Source of the DNA: Blepharisma stoltei | Taxonomy: Eukaryota; Ciliophora; Heterotrichea; Heterotrichida; Blepharismidae | Direction: 5' to 3' | DNA: 64,000 nucleotides | Assembly: GCA_914767885.1 (NCBI GenBank) | Contig: CAJZBQ010000050.1 | Span: 186,001-250,000, forward strand | Shown here: piece by piece, positions 51,337 through 61,345 of the stretch | How positions within the stretch are numbered: the first letter of the stretch is position 1 | Layout of the letters: every line of letters starts with the position of its first letter | Translations under genes and position numbers: made by a program | The notes under the pieces: model-generated | Database searches by the model: none | Seen by the model: only the letters and a program-made list of their open reading frames with translations | What the model was told of the DNA's origin: nothing

Positions 51337-51574
51337 TATTTTTTTTTGTGAACAGTTAAATGAGATATTAAAAATTTGAAATAATACAGATAATGAGATT
51401 AAAAAATGTGAAATTATTGTAATTTGTATTAGATTAATAATAAAGTATTAAATATATGCAGTCTAATTATCTTGCAAATTTAAAAATAATATGATTAAAC
51501 TGCATTGGGCATCAGAATATTTTTTTAAGTTTTGGAAAATCAAATTTTGGTTATTTTTATAATTTATGCCTTGC
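51337..51574. other. Leader region of PP2C
   Basis: AT-rich, nothing recognised. Confidence 0.4.
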
Positions 51575-52140
51575 TAACTCCCCCATCATTGATCGAGCGA
51601 TTGACTGTAAAAATTCCTAAAAATTGGGGAAATTAGGCCCCATCCTTGATCGAACGATTTTCATATCATGCAAATTTTTATATATATAAAAATATATTAG
51701 TTATCAAAAGCTTGGGAAGATGTACCTAATGAAGTTGTTTTCAGAGACTTTGTGACGGCAAAAAGCTACAGAATCAACCATCCGAAGTGATTTAATCATC
51801 AACCTAGGCTTAAAAACTCAATAATCTAAAAAATAGAGATTCTTAAAATTTAAAAAAAAAAATTTAATGTAATAAGGAACAAATTTAAAATTTATACAGT
51901 TTAAAAGGGTAACTAATAAATAAAAATATTAAAAATTGGTATTTTTATGAAATTAATTGAATTTTTTGCTTTAAAAATAATTATTAAATACTCTTAATCC
52001 TCTTATTTAAAAGTAAATAAAAAAATAAAATATATGCATATTCTTTATTTTATATATAAAATTTTTTTTCCAAAAAAATTTTTTTTTAACCCATCTTTGA
52101 TCGAACGATGGCGAGCCGTTCGATCAAGGATGGGGGGGAG
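51575..52140 (+). mobile_element. Family-2 MITE, intergenic
   Basis: 566 bp, TA-bounded. The left end has two spaced copies (CCATCATTGATCGAGCGA, then CCATCCTTGATCGAACGA); the right end is a hairpin (CTTTGATCGAACGATGGCGA and complement). Confidence 0.85.
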
Positions 52141-52289
52141 TAAATAATTTAATTCAGTTATTTGAGTGCAAGCTTTATTATAAATAAAATCTACCTTACC
52201 TATTGACTTTCAAAATAATTTAAAGCAAATATATCGATCTTATTAGTAAATTTTAAATTTAAGTTTAAATTTTAAGTTTAAATAGAATT

Positions 52290-52555
52290 ACTCTAGCATT
52301 TTATGCCTGAAAGTCCCCTTCACTTGAGGTTCAGCTAAATTAACAGCTCTGAACAACGGTAGGTGAACCGGCCTAACTGTCGAACCGTTAAAGTTAATAA
52401 GCCCGTTAAGACTTCTCTAGTCATTGCTAGCCTCAACACCAACCCTTCTCTTCAAGCCGAGACTCTCAAGAAGTTTGACTTCTCTCACTAGACTCGGTTT
52501 ATAGGTCCATCCTGCTTGTGGCAGGAGCTAGGACCTATTCCTAGCTGAAATTTTT
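52290..52555. mobile_element. SINE-like GC-rich insert
   Basis: Shares an internal block (AACAGCTCTGAACAACGGTA, then GGTTCGAC on the other strand) with the element at 54197-54531. It lies inside AT-rich sequence resembling a worn MITE core. Target duplication unclear, perhaps CTAGC. Confidence 0.6.
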
Positions 52556-52623
52556 AATATTGTTTTAGTAAATTAATTAAAGAGCTTTCTTAATTTATTT
52601 CGAATAAATTCTTGCTATGATTA

Positions 52624-53973
52624 TTAACCTCTTACTTTTTCTATTAAAGTTGAGTTGATTGATCGAAGATTTCTCGTCCATTTCTTGAACGCCTCTTCTC
52701 TTCTAGTTGTTGCGTCACTTATTGCAGAGGTAAGTTCTACAATTCCATCAACCTGATCAATTTTTGCATCAATTTTCCCATCCATAATCAGTTCAATAAG
52801 CAAGCTAAACACACTATCCGGCGAAATCTGCAACTCCTGTGCCAGAAAACCAACTCTGACTGCTTTATATGGCTTGATTTTAGCTTGCAGAACGCTTAAT
52901 CTAACTCCTCTCAAGAAATCATCCATATATTGAGAAATATAAGAATCATCAAGCAATTTTATGCTTTTGTCAAATAAAATTCTTTGGACTTCAACCATAT
53001 CATTTGTCTCATAAGCTGACCTCAGCCTCATCATCGCAATAATTTCTGGATCATCTTTATATACCTTAGCTTCCAATGAGTGGAAAGGATTAATATTAGA
53101 GTTCGCCATAATGCTGGCTAACGTGACATATTTCAAAATAGTTTTCGCACGAGGGTTTCCTACCTCTTGATAACACTTAAAAGCTTCAAAAAGCTCAGTA
53201 AGGGCTTTATCCCATGATTTCTCACTCATATACATCCTGCTGCCGCTTTCTCTGATTACTCCAATAATTCTAGGATCAGTCACATCAGCATTGAGGGATT
53301 CTGTTTTCTTAAAAATCTCTTTCATCCTTTTCGAGTTTTTAGTAACTGTGCATAATTGAATTTCCAGCGCATAAGCTTCTAATAAGCTCTGAGACTTTGA
53401 ATTATCAACCTGTCCATTAGGCAGATGGCAAGAACTGACTAGCTCTGATATAGTGCTTTCTGCGTTTTCGACGTCATTTCTTTCGAGATAGAGCTTTGCA
53501 AGCTTGGTTTGAGTGTTGAAGACAAGACGAGATTTTCCGCTTTCTTTGAGCTTTTCAAGAATCATACTTAAGACTCGCATAGAGTAGGTTGGGTCAGTGA
53601 TTTTGCTAGAGACGTCGATGATGGAGTTGATAGCGTCTGTTGCGTCGTTGCTAGCCACTGTGTCGATCAGGCCGATAAGTTCTGCGAGGTGAGAACACAT
53701 TGGCTCATAAAAACCTAGAGTGCACTCGAGAACTACAACATTTTTTAAAGCTTTGAATCGCCATTGCTGCTCTGACTCAGGCCTGTTGCCTTCAAGCTCA
53801 AGAACTTTGAGAAAGCCTGTTAAAGCATCTTCTGGATTTGTCTTTTTGATGTCGTCGGCTTCGTAGAAAGTGTTTTCAATTGTGACAAGCTCTTCGTCAA
53901 CGTCTTCTTCATCTGACCACCCTTCTTTGTCACTGTCGTATTCGTATTCTTCAAACTCACTTCCAGATGACAT
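52624..53973 (-). CDS. CSN2: COP9 signalosome subunit 2
   Basis: 449 residues, uninterrupted. It has the acidic N-terminus of CSN2 (EFEEYEYDSDKEGWSDEED), then YEADDIKKTNPEDALTGFLK, a long TPR-like helical repeat region (residues 60-300), and a C-terminal PCI winged-helix region (VRVGFLAQELQISPDSVFSL, then IDQVDGIVEL). The helical repeats pack against cullin ligases in the human complex. The COP9 signalosome removes NEDD8 from cullins. No inserts or introns, and no UGA codons noticed. The match is by family memory; the length is close to the human protein (443). Confidence 0.93.
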   Translation of the reverse strand: MSSGSEFEEYEYDSDKEGWSDEEDVDEELVTIENTFYEADDIKKTNPEDALTGFLKVLELEGNRPESEQQWRFKALKNVVVLECTLGFYEPMCSHLAELIGLIDTVASNDATDAINSIIDVSSKITDPTYSMRVLSMILEKLKESGKSRLVFNTQTKLAKLYLERNDVENAESTISELVSSCHLPNGQVDNSKSQSLLEAYALEIQLCTVTKNSKRMKEIFKKTESLNADVTDPRIIGVIRESGSRMYMSEKSWDKALTELFEAFKCYQEVGNPRAKTILKYVTLASIMANSNINPFHSLEAKVYKDDPEIIAMMRLRSAYETNDMVEVQRILFDKSIKLLDDSYISQYMDDFLRGVRLSVLQAKIKPYKAVRVGFLAQELQISPDSVFSLLIELIMDGKIDAKIDQVDGIVELTSAISDATTRREEAFKKWTRNLRSINSTLIEKVRG

Positions 53974-54196
53974 TTATATAGAATGTCTTACTCCAAACCT
54001 TCTTGATCGAGATATCATTAAAAATTTCATAAAAATAGGAAAATAACCTAATCTATGATCGAACGATTTTCATATGGTCAAGAATGGAGCCTACTTCACT
54101 GCCTTAACACCAAAATTTAGCTAACTATCTTTGATGGAAGCTAATTTTAGATATTATACCGTATTATCCCTAAAAAATTTTAATAAAATATATAGT
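53974..54196. other. Leader region with family-2 MITE remnant
   Basis: Around 53988-54080 two spaced, drifted TTGATCGAGA / ATGATCGAACGATTTTC words match the left half of a family-2 MITE. Confidence 0.5.
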
Positions 54197-54531
54197 TTAA
54201 GATTAAGATTAAGATTAAGATTACGATAACTCTTTGTCGACCCCCACTTAGCTTAGGATCTAATAATACAAGCTCCTCCTTCACTGAATTCCATCCACTG
54301 GCTAACAGCTCTGAACAACGGTAGGTGGAATCAGCCTAACCGTCGAACCGTTACAGTCGCCTATGGCCCGGACGAGTTTCTCTTTCTTCCTTGAGTGTTA
54401 TTCAAGTACACTTGGAGCTGCCGGAGCAGCTCCAACGCTAATTTCCTTCAGAAAGAATGAACTTCCCTCACTAGGACGAGTATAGGGGACAGAACCCCTA
54501 ACTCATACATTCCATTTTTAATTGTGAAAAA
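54197..54531 (-). mobile_element. SINE-like retroposon
   Basis: 335 bp, tail (AAGATTAAGATT) at the left, head AATTAAAAATGGAATG on the minus strand. 12-bp duplication AAAATATATAGT at 54185-54196 and 54532-54543. On the minus strand it contains GGTTCGACGGTTAGGC, reminiscent of a pol III B box. Confidence 0.8.
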
Positions 54532-54543
54532 AAAATATATAGT

Positions 54544-55014
54544 ATACTTGCTAATATTTTTTTTTCTATCTCTTGTGTCTAGCTTATGATATATTTTATA
54601 AGGAAAAAACTTAATATAAAAATATATAATTGTTTTAATCCGAGCGATAGTGATTGGCTCGGTTTATGTTAGGCAATATATACATTAGCGAAATTAGATA
54701 GAAATTTAAAGGTGATCTTAAAATAATTTACTTTTAGCAGCTCTTTCAATTTTAATTCTAATCAATCTGCCTTTTTTCATTCAAAAGATTTATTTATAAT
54801 AAGATTTAGAATTAAAGCATCAAAAAAAACCAAATTTTATTAATTATTTTATGCATTTACTTGAAAAGCAGATATCAATTATGATTATCGTTTTTCCCAC
54901 ATTATTAGACCTTTTAATTGTTAAATTTTTATTTGTTGGCAAATAGAGAGAAAATTTATCAAAAATTGAATATTGCGAAGATTCTAATAAAAGTATTCCT
55001 ATTAAAGTGTTAGG
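54544..55014. other. Intergenic AT-rich stretch
   Basis: No gene or clear repeat seen. Confidence 0.4.
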
Positions 55015-55700
55015 TTAAACATGCACAGCATAAATTGTGACTAAGCAGTTCAGATTTGCAAACTCTCCTGTAACTGAAATAAGGCCATCAGTCTTTGTAT
55101 CCCAAAAGCATGTTGAACCAGATTGAAAACCTGCTCCTGTCCTTTGCATAATGAAGCAAGTAACTATATACTTAAATGGTTTGTTCATTTTACTCCCCAC
55201 TTTTAAATTGGAACAAACATCAGTAAAATTTGCATTTTTTGGGTATGTAAACCCCCTTTAAATTGAAACAAATTTGGCTTTCAATATGAAAATTTTAATA
55301 GTGAAAAACTAATTTTTATAAAATTAGTTTTGGATGCTATTTAAACAGTTATCGCACTGAATCGATTTTTTTTAATTAATTATTCATAAAAATAAATTAA
55401 ATTTTAAAGCATATTATATATTTAAATTTTTTTTAAAAGTTTTCTATAAGAAAATTTAAATATAAATTTTTAAAAATCTTAAAAAAACATTTAATCCCAT
55501 CTAAATTGGAAGAGATGTTTATTCCAATTTAAAGGGCGGGAGTTATTAAACTCTTTTAAGCATTGATCCATAACCTGCTGGCACCAAGAATTCACTCGTT
55601 CAGGCTGAAAATAAAGGTCTTGAGTAATTACATTTTCCATTGCATTCTTAGCTATTGTTCCAAGCTCATCAATAAGGATTTCATCATCTTCTAATGACAT
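55015..55700 (-). CDS. Tctex-type dynein light chain, one IES
   Basis: 110 residues after removing the IES (333 nt, exact multiple of 3), the usual size of this family. N-terminal half: DDEILIDELGTIAKNAMENV, then NSWCQQVMDQCLKEFNK. C-terminal half: NKPFKYIVTCFIMQRTGAGF, GSTCFWDTKTDGLISV and NCLVTIYAVHV, nearly identical in pattern to DYNLT1/Tctex-1. It forms a homodimer that binds dynein intermediate chains in cytoplasmic or axonemal dynein. The IES sits exactly between the two halves. Confidence 0.93.
55191..55543 (-). mobile_element. IES: family-3 MITE in dynein light chain
   Basis: 353 bp, TA-bounded. The left end has two spaced copies of a CTTTTAAATTGGAACAAA-type motif; the right end is a hairpin of ATCTAAATTGGAA / TTCCAATTTAAAGGG. 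Excision joins KEFNK to MNKPFKY. Confidence 0.9.
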
Positions 55701-55913
55701 TTTATAAATCTTTATGAATTAGCTAAAATTATTTTTTGTAAAATAAAATGTATTTGCACTATAATATAAATTTATCAGTTATAGGAGTTTTAAATTACGA
55801 ATAATAATAGTGATAAATATTTATTAATTTCTTTGAAAATACCCTTTGGAAACTTTATATGAATTTCTAGTAATTTAAATGCATTTAATCCCAATAATTT
55901 AATCCCAATATTT

Positions 55914-57232
55914 TTATCTAAATGATTTAACTGAATTATATCTTCGAATTGTCTCTGGGTCAGGACATAATTTCCCTCCAGAAATCGAAGTGTGAAAATC
56001 AGGAGGTGGCGCCCTTTGATATTTGTTAAAATGAGTTGTAAAAGTTTCTTGATAATTCGTAATATTTGGATTCACAGGAATAACTACCCATTTACCTACA
56101 ACCCCACTCCCTTGTATTAGAGCTTGTTTTCTTTTCTTTAAGTCTTCTTTTGTAAAAGTCAAAGGATTAATATTTGTATCTACAGCTTGAGTAGTTTGAG
56201 GTCTCGACCATGCTTTATGCTCAGTAGTCCTTTGGCCTATTAATGCTGTGCTTACTTGGTCTAATCTATGAGACGTAAAATTTTTTGATGGATCATTTCA
56301 TCTATACGACGCTTGGGTTTCTGTTCTGCCAGTTTCATTGGATTTGAAAACTGCATTCAAAGATCTCATAATAATAAAATGGTTCAGTGCGGAATTAGTT
56401 CTCTCCGAGAACTATTCTTTCCCTCGCTTTTATTATTATGGAGTTCAGTTTTCCACGTGGCCTTTTATCAGCAACACCAATATGGAATACCGCATAGGGT
56501 ATTCAATTGGTCCAGGAAGCTAAGGACACCTGAATTTTCTGCTTGACACACCCAAGGAGGGTGACCCTTAGGCGGAACACGCGCAGGAGTCAAGTTCGGG
56601 CGAGGCAACGCTGCCGGTGCGGGATTTCTGGCCCAGCTGAGGGCGGAACTTTATAGAATGGCTTTGTAGGGCTAACCGGTCCAAGATTGCTTGGTGACGT
56701 CACCAGTTGGGAGTTAAAAGGATGGGCCTAAGCATGCCTAAATCATCCTACTGAAGAAATCAAGACACCTTAAATACCTAAGTAACTAAGTAAGTAATTA
56801 AGCATTCAAAGATCTCAAACATTGCAAAATTAAGTTTTGGTATACAATGTCGTCTTTAAGCTCAACCCAATTTTCAATAAACATAACAGTGACTGGGGTT
56901 AATATATCACTTGCTGAGATATCTGATAACTTTCTATAGGAAAATATATTTGTTTCGTGATAGGCTTTGGAACCTCCGAATTCAAGCTCATAAGTTGATT
57001 GGAGTTGACGTTTTCTGAGCTCTGATTCATAAGAGTTTATGTTAGGTAGAGAAGCTCGATGGCTGTCTGAACGTGTTTTGAATTTCTTTTTGCCTTTGTG
57101 AGTGAAAATTGCACCGATTAATTTTAAGCCTTTTATCTCATTTTTGCTGGCTGATTGGAGTCAGCTGCTTGATTTGCTTTTGAATTGGGGCTTTAGGATC
57201 ACTTCTAATATATCTTGAGAACTAGAAAACAT
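55914..57232 (-). CDS. Hypothetical protein, one SINE-like insert
   Basis: 289 residues after removing the SINE and one copy of its duplication (870 nt). A folded N-terminal part (SSSQDILEVILKPQF, KLIGAIFTHKGKKKF, FIENWVELKDDIVYQNLIL) is followed by a polar region after the insert site (NETGRTETQASYRWNDPSK, EHKAWSRPQTTQAVDT). The C-terminus is basic and Pro-rich (KYQRAPPPDFHTS). Segments of the FTSHRLD and AWSRPQTTQ type are common in small ciliary inner-junction proteins, but I do not recognise a family. Several UGA codons encode Trp. The start at 57232 is the first ATG in the frame. Confidence 0.7.
56369..56801 (+). mobile_element. SINE-like retroposon with 16-bp target duplication
   Basis: 433 bp. 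Head AATAATAAAATGGTTC, tail AAGTAACTAAGTAAGTAATT. Perfect duplication GCATTCAAAGATCTCA at 56353-56368 and 56802-56817. It shares an internal block (GACCCTTAGGCGGAACACGC) with the element at 63071-63494. Confidence 0.92.
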
Positions 57233-57766
57233 TTTTCTAAAATGATTAAATTAGCAGTTTTATCTCTATATAATAAAATAGTTAAATTTAGCAGGGATAA
57301 AATATAATTTTATTTTTTTGGATAAATACTTTTCTTGGCTTTATTGAAAATTTTATCTAAATTGTGTATACCTTCAGAACAGGGATGACTCGACCTGAAA
57401 CTCCCCCCCCCCCTCCCCTCCACCCACTCCCCTGACGGTTTCAGTTTGAATGAAATTGTTAGGTCAAAATGACGAGTCAATCTAAAACCGCGCTCACGGT
57501 ATAATATGATTTTTATAATAAATTTTTAAGTCGTACGTTTAATATGGGATTGGGGTAATTTTTTGATCTTGAGACATTTCCTAGGAGAGTTTAATCTCTA
57601 GGAAATAAATGCTTGGAAAAGAAAAAATTTTTAATAAATATGCAGCTTAAAATTGCTAAAAAGTGAGGTGAAAAAAATATCTCCACTGGTTTGTAATAAA
57701 AGCACTTGCATGCTATATAGAGCATCAAATCTATGAACTTTAAGATAAAATCTTGAAATACGTAAA
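57233..57766. other. Divergent intergenic region
   Basis: Contains a C-run (57402-57430) inside a segment bounded by GACTCG (57387) and CGAGTC (57471), a possible worn inverted-repeat element. No gene. Confidence 0.4.
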
Positions 57767-58459
57767 ATGGAAATACCTGATGATAAAGGCAAAAGCACTC
57801 CTGAAAATTCGACAATAGATACCAAAAAAATCAGATGATCACACAAGCCACAAATAATGACTTGCAAGCATTGTGACTATAAAGGACTAACTTTCATTCA
57901 CATTTCAATTTAAAAAAAATAACTAAATTATTTTTTAGAAACAATTTATGCATAAGATGTAAGTAAATGTGAGTATGATAGTGGATTTATTGCATGACTA
58001 ATGTGTGGAGCATGCATTATGGTCGGATGTGTATTTTGTTGCTGCTTATGCCCATTTTGTATTGAAGGCCTCAAAATTTGTCATCATATATGTCCACACT
58101 GCAATAAACTTGTAGGATCACACCATCCAGGTGGGCGGCTTATGGATTTCTGTGGCTCTGCTAAGGGCAATTGGAGAGATTGATACCATGGATCAATTTC
58201 ATTGAGTCTATCGAGTGTTAAAGCACATTCCTTCCACAGCTACAGGAAAAACTACCCTCTTGTAGTCTGGATCCAAACCTTAGTTTCTCTGTAGAGGAAT
58301 GCCCATGGGTCCTAGGGCCCAAAGGACGTTGTTAGGCACCATCTTTTGAGCCTGCACTTGATTATCGACTTGGAGTCCGTCCCAGTTCGCCGTATCCATA
58401 AGGCCCAATAGGGCAGGTTGACACATGTCGCCATTTTTATATATTGACCATTCAGGTAA
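57767..58459 (+). CDS. LITAF-domain protein, one short IES and one SINE-like insert
   Basis: About 118 residues after removing both inserts. It has a short polar N-terminus with one UGA-coded Trp (IRWSHKPQ), then the LITAF zinc/membrane fold: CKHC, a hydrophobic amphipathic stretch GFIAWLMCGACIMVGCVFCC, PFCIEGLKICHHICPHCNKL, and a short tail. The split Cys pairs on both sides of a membrane-embedded helix are the family hallmark. LITAF proteins act at late endosomes. The CKHC half would be lost if the 72-bp IES stayed in. The very C-terminus (RDWPFR) depends on how the SINE is removed. Confidence 0.82.
57888..57959. mobile_element. Short IES in LITAF gene
   Basis: 72 bp, TA-bounded (TAACTTTCATTCACATTT at the left, CATAAGATG before the right TA). 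Removal joins DYKGL to SKCEYDSGFIAW. Confidence 0.8.
58184..58445 (-). mobile_element. SINE-like insert near LITAF stop
   Basis: A GC-rich block with the head ATAAAAATGGCGACATG on the minus strand. Short duplication ATTGA at 58179-58183 and 58443-58447. The 264-bp difference keeps the frame. Confidence 0.6.
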
Positions 58460-58745
58460 GCTATAACTATATGTTGGTATCTATTTCTCGTAATTTTAGT
58501 TCGCGTGAATTATTATTGATGAGAATTGCTTAGCTAAGCTAATAAAATTTACATGAATTATAAGTTGAATTCAATATTAAATATATTTTTACTATAGATT
58601 TTCTTATATTTTTATAATATCTTCTACATAAATTTATATAGGAATTCATTCATGAAAGAAAAATAGATGAATATAATTATGGTAAAATCTGAGATTTAGT
58701 ATTATTTATGAAATCTATTATTTTAATAAAATGGCGTGTATTAGG

Positions 58746-59144
58746 CTATTTCATTACTTTCAAGAGAGTATATTTCCATCCCTCATCACATTCAGGCGGC
58801 ATTTCATTTCCAACAGGCACATATGTAACCCATCTCCAGCCTGGCCCCCTTGCCCCTCGTGCTCCTTTATCTCCTTGAGGGCCTTGCTCTCCTCTTGGCC
58901 CTTGATCTCCTTGTTCTCCTTGCTCACCCTGTGGCCCTTGCTCTCCTTTTTCCCCTTGTTGACCTTTTTCCCCTTTTTCTCCTTGGTCACCTTGGGGTCC
59001 TTGCTCACCTCTTGGTCCAGCGTTTCATTCAGCTTCTTCAAGGCCGCATCCACAGTTTGAATCATCTACATCCCCTTCTAAAACCTTTAGTTTTGAAGCG
59101 ATAACAACGAATGCTAACGTCATCAGAATCAGAATCTTCACCAT
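58746..59144 (-). CDS. Secreted collagen-like protein
   Basis: 132 residues, no inserts. A signal peptide (KILILMTLAFVVIASKL) and a short Cys-bearing segment (SNCGCGLEEAEWNAG, with UGA as Trp) lead into about 23 uninterrupted Gly-X-Y triplets (GPRGEQGPQGDQGEKGEKG and so on, almost all with Glu, Gln, Lys, Pro or Asp). A compact C-terminus with Trp and one Cys follows (WRWVTYVPVGNEMPPECDEG). The Gly-X-Y region should form a collagen triple helix, with the N-terminal Cys residues likely to lock trimers. Extracellular or vesicle-stored. Collagen-like proteins are rare in ciliates. Confidence 0.85.
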
Positions 59145-59597
59145 ATTTAAATATAGTAAAGCAAATTGCAACTTAAATTAGCCAATAAATCATAATAGAT
59201 GCCATATATATAATAGTGTATATTCCAAATGGATCAACACAGTGGAATTGGTATCAAATTAGAACGGCACAATATACACTCAATTATGCTAAATTTAAAA
59301 ATAATATAATTAATAACTAATAGTGCATATATAAATAGCATTATATAAAATTATTATATTTTAAGTATTTCAGCTGAATGTTTGATTAGTGATCAAGTTT
59401 TGATTATGCATTTATCTTATTGAATCATAGTTTATTATATATATTAATTTCGGCCACAAAGCAAAGAAAGCTATTTAATTATTTAATTCTAGAACATCAA
59501 TTTTTCTTCCATTTTAATTATCTGATTACTTACTATATGATTATTATAAATAAAAACTTGGCATTTTAATTATGTTTAATGACAATTGCCTTTATTT
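59145..59597. other. Intergenic AT-rich stretch
   Basis: Nothing recognised; probably the leader of the collagen-like gene and the 3' side of the next. Confidence 0.4.
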
Positions 59598-60104
59598 CTA
59601 AAATACAATGCATTTTTCTTTTCCCGAAGAAGATGATGATGATAGATCATTGGGATCAATTTCAGTCGAACTATCATTTTTGCTTTTATCTGCTTTCTTT
59701 ATAGCATCCAGCATTTGCAAAGTTGCAAATGATCTTCTGGTTATTCCTGGACCTCCCCCTCCTGTCATTCTGGCCACTCCTGGGCCTCCTGTTATTCTGG
59801 CCACTCCTTGGCCTCCTGTTATGGTCTTTTTTATGTTATAATTCATCATAGGTGCATTCAAAGAGGTTTTCAAAACAGGCTTTTGATGCAAATACTTTGG
59901 ATCCAATAAGTTTTTGGCTGCTATTTCTACAGTTTTGACTTTTATTTTATCCTTTGAAGTTTCTTGTTTGCAAAGACTTTGCAATTCTTTGATTTTCTTA
60001 AGCTCTTCTTCTGCAATTTTTGCTCTTTTGGCAATCTTCGTCATTTTCCTTTCCAATGATTTCTTTTCTATGACTAGTTCAGCTTTTTCCTTACATCATT
60101 TCAT
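59598..60104 (-). CDS. Hypothetical basic protein with GG repeats
   Basis: 168 residues if the in-frame ATG at 60104 is used, which needs UGA as Trp in the third codon (MKWCKEKAEL); a start at 60056 would shorten it. The N-terminal half is a Lys-rich helix. The middle carries a threefold ITGG(Q/P)GVAR-type repeat (TGGQGVARITGGPGVARMTG), and the end is Ser-rich with a final CIVF. CIVF fits a CAAX prenylation box (Cys-aliphatic-aliphatic-X), so membrane attachment is possible. Family not recognised. Confidence 0.65.
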
Positions 60105-60499
60105 AGCGCAAATCTCTCGTATGTCTTTTTTCTCCAAAATTTTTTATTAATTTTTACTATTTACCGAGTTTTTACAATTTAAAATATAATAATTAAGGCC
60201 TCTTTATATAGTCCGCAAGATGGGCTTAATTTTAATTGGGGAATATTCTTTGCTTTTTGAGAGGCCTTTGACAATTTTATCCTTTTTTGTTAAAGCAAAT
60301 AGGATTTATCAATTCAAAGCGCTTTTTTCTGAAATTTCAAAGCTACCTGGCTACTCAAAACAATTTTAAAGAAGTAAAATTGATTGAAAGATGACGAATT
60401 GAATTTAACGGCCTATAAAGTACTTTAAATTAATAAATTTTTTCGTATGTAAACAAATAAACAGCTGTAAATGGTCCCAAAAGAAAATATTAAAAAATA
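60105..60499. other. Intergenic AT-rich stretch
   Basis: No gene or repeat recognised. Confidence 0.4.
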
Positions 60500-61147
60500 T
60501 TATTGAATAGGGAGTTTAGAGATTTGATTATAACTAGCTGAAACTAACTCTAAATTTTTCCCCAGACTAACTGAAATATCTTTTAAATAATTAAATTCCT
60601 TTTTCCAAGTTGATTCCAAATTTCTATAATTTTGTTTTGATTCATCAAGTTCGCATTCAAGCTTGACAATTTTTTCAGATTTTTTTTGCAGTTCTTTTAT
60701 TAATTCTTGTTTGTCACCGTTCAATTTTTCTTTGTCTAATTCTACTTCTGATTTAGCTTCAAGCAAATTTTCAAACTCATTGATCTTCATTAATAAATTC
60801 TCATTTTTAGACATCTCTTCTTCGAGCTGTTCTTTCAAAGCTGATTTAGAAGGAGTGGTATCTCCTAAGAATGGGCTTTGGTCGTTAAATTCAGACTTTG
60901 AATGCAATGCTTCTATTTCACAAAATGACTGCTCCAGATCAAATTTTGTATCACACATATTTCTCATTTCATTCTTTAAATCTTGGATTTCAGCTGAAAG
61001 AATTTCAATTTGTTCATCTTTTTCTTTCAGTAACTCCTCATTTATTGTATTTTTATCTCTAACTTCATTAGTTCTTGATATCAAAAAATGGCTCGTTTGG
61101 CTTTTGAGAGATACGGGCTGTATACAATATAAGAAACCAATATGTAA
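60500..61147 (-). CDS. Coiled-coil protein, 5' end unresolved
   Basis: About 215 codons open, ending KLPIQ at UAA. Strong heptad-type helix throughout (LLKEKDEQIEILSAEIQDLK and later ELQKKSEKIVKLECELDESK), with one Pro/Ser break (SPFLGDTTPSKSAL). No ATG is present at the open 5' end before a UAA at 61148-61150, so an upstream exon or IES is missing. A structural or scaffold role only is inferred. The family is not recognised. Confidence 0.6.
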   Translation of the reverse strand, partial: LHIGFLYCIQPVSLKSQTSHFLISRTNEVRDKNTINEELLKEKDEQIEILSAEIQDLKNEMRNMCDTKFDLEQSFCEIEALHSKSEFNDQSPFLGDTTPSKSALKEQLEEEMSKNENLLMKINEFENLLEAKSEVELDKEKLNGDKQELIKELQKKSEKIVKLECELDESKQNYRNLESTWKKEFNYLKDISVSLGKNLELVSASYNQISKLPIQ

Positions 61148-61345
61148 TTAAAAGAAAAGAGCCAGTGTTTCAGATCAATAAGATATCATTATGTACTATA
61201 AGTAACTTATAATAAGGAGCAAAAAACCATTAAATTTGACGGTAAAATTTTTTTTTTTATGTCTTAATGAAAAAAGCTTGTTGGCTATATAAACTATGAT
61301 ACTGTTAAGTCTATTAAATAAGCAACTTATATGTACTAGAAATAA

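Noticed and set aside
54197-54260. AAGATT/TTAATC tandem repeats as telomere-like ends
   Set aside because: They are short, vary between copies and always sit at one end of a SINE-like element next to a target duplication.
57591-57867. Hydrophobic minus-strand open frames of 74-78 codons
   Set aside because: They are antisense shadows of the plus-strand LITAF N-terminal exon (57767-57887) and its leader; that exon joins in frame to the zinc domain.
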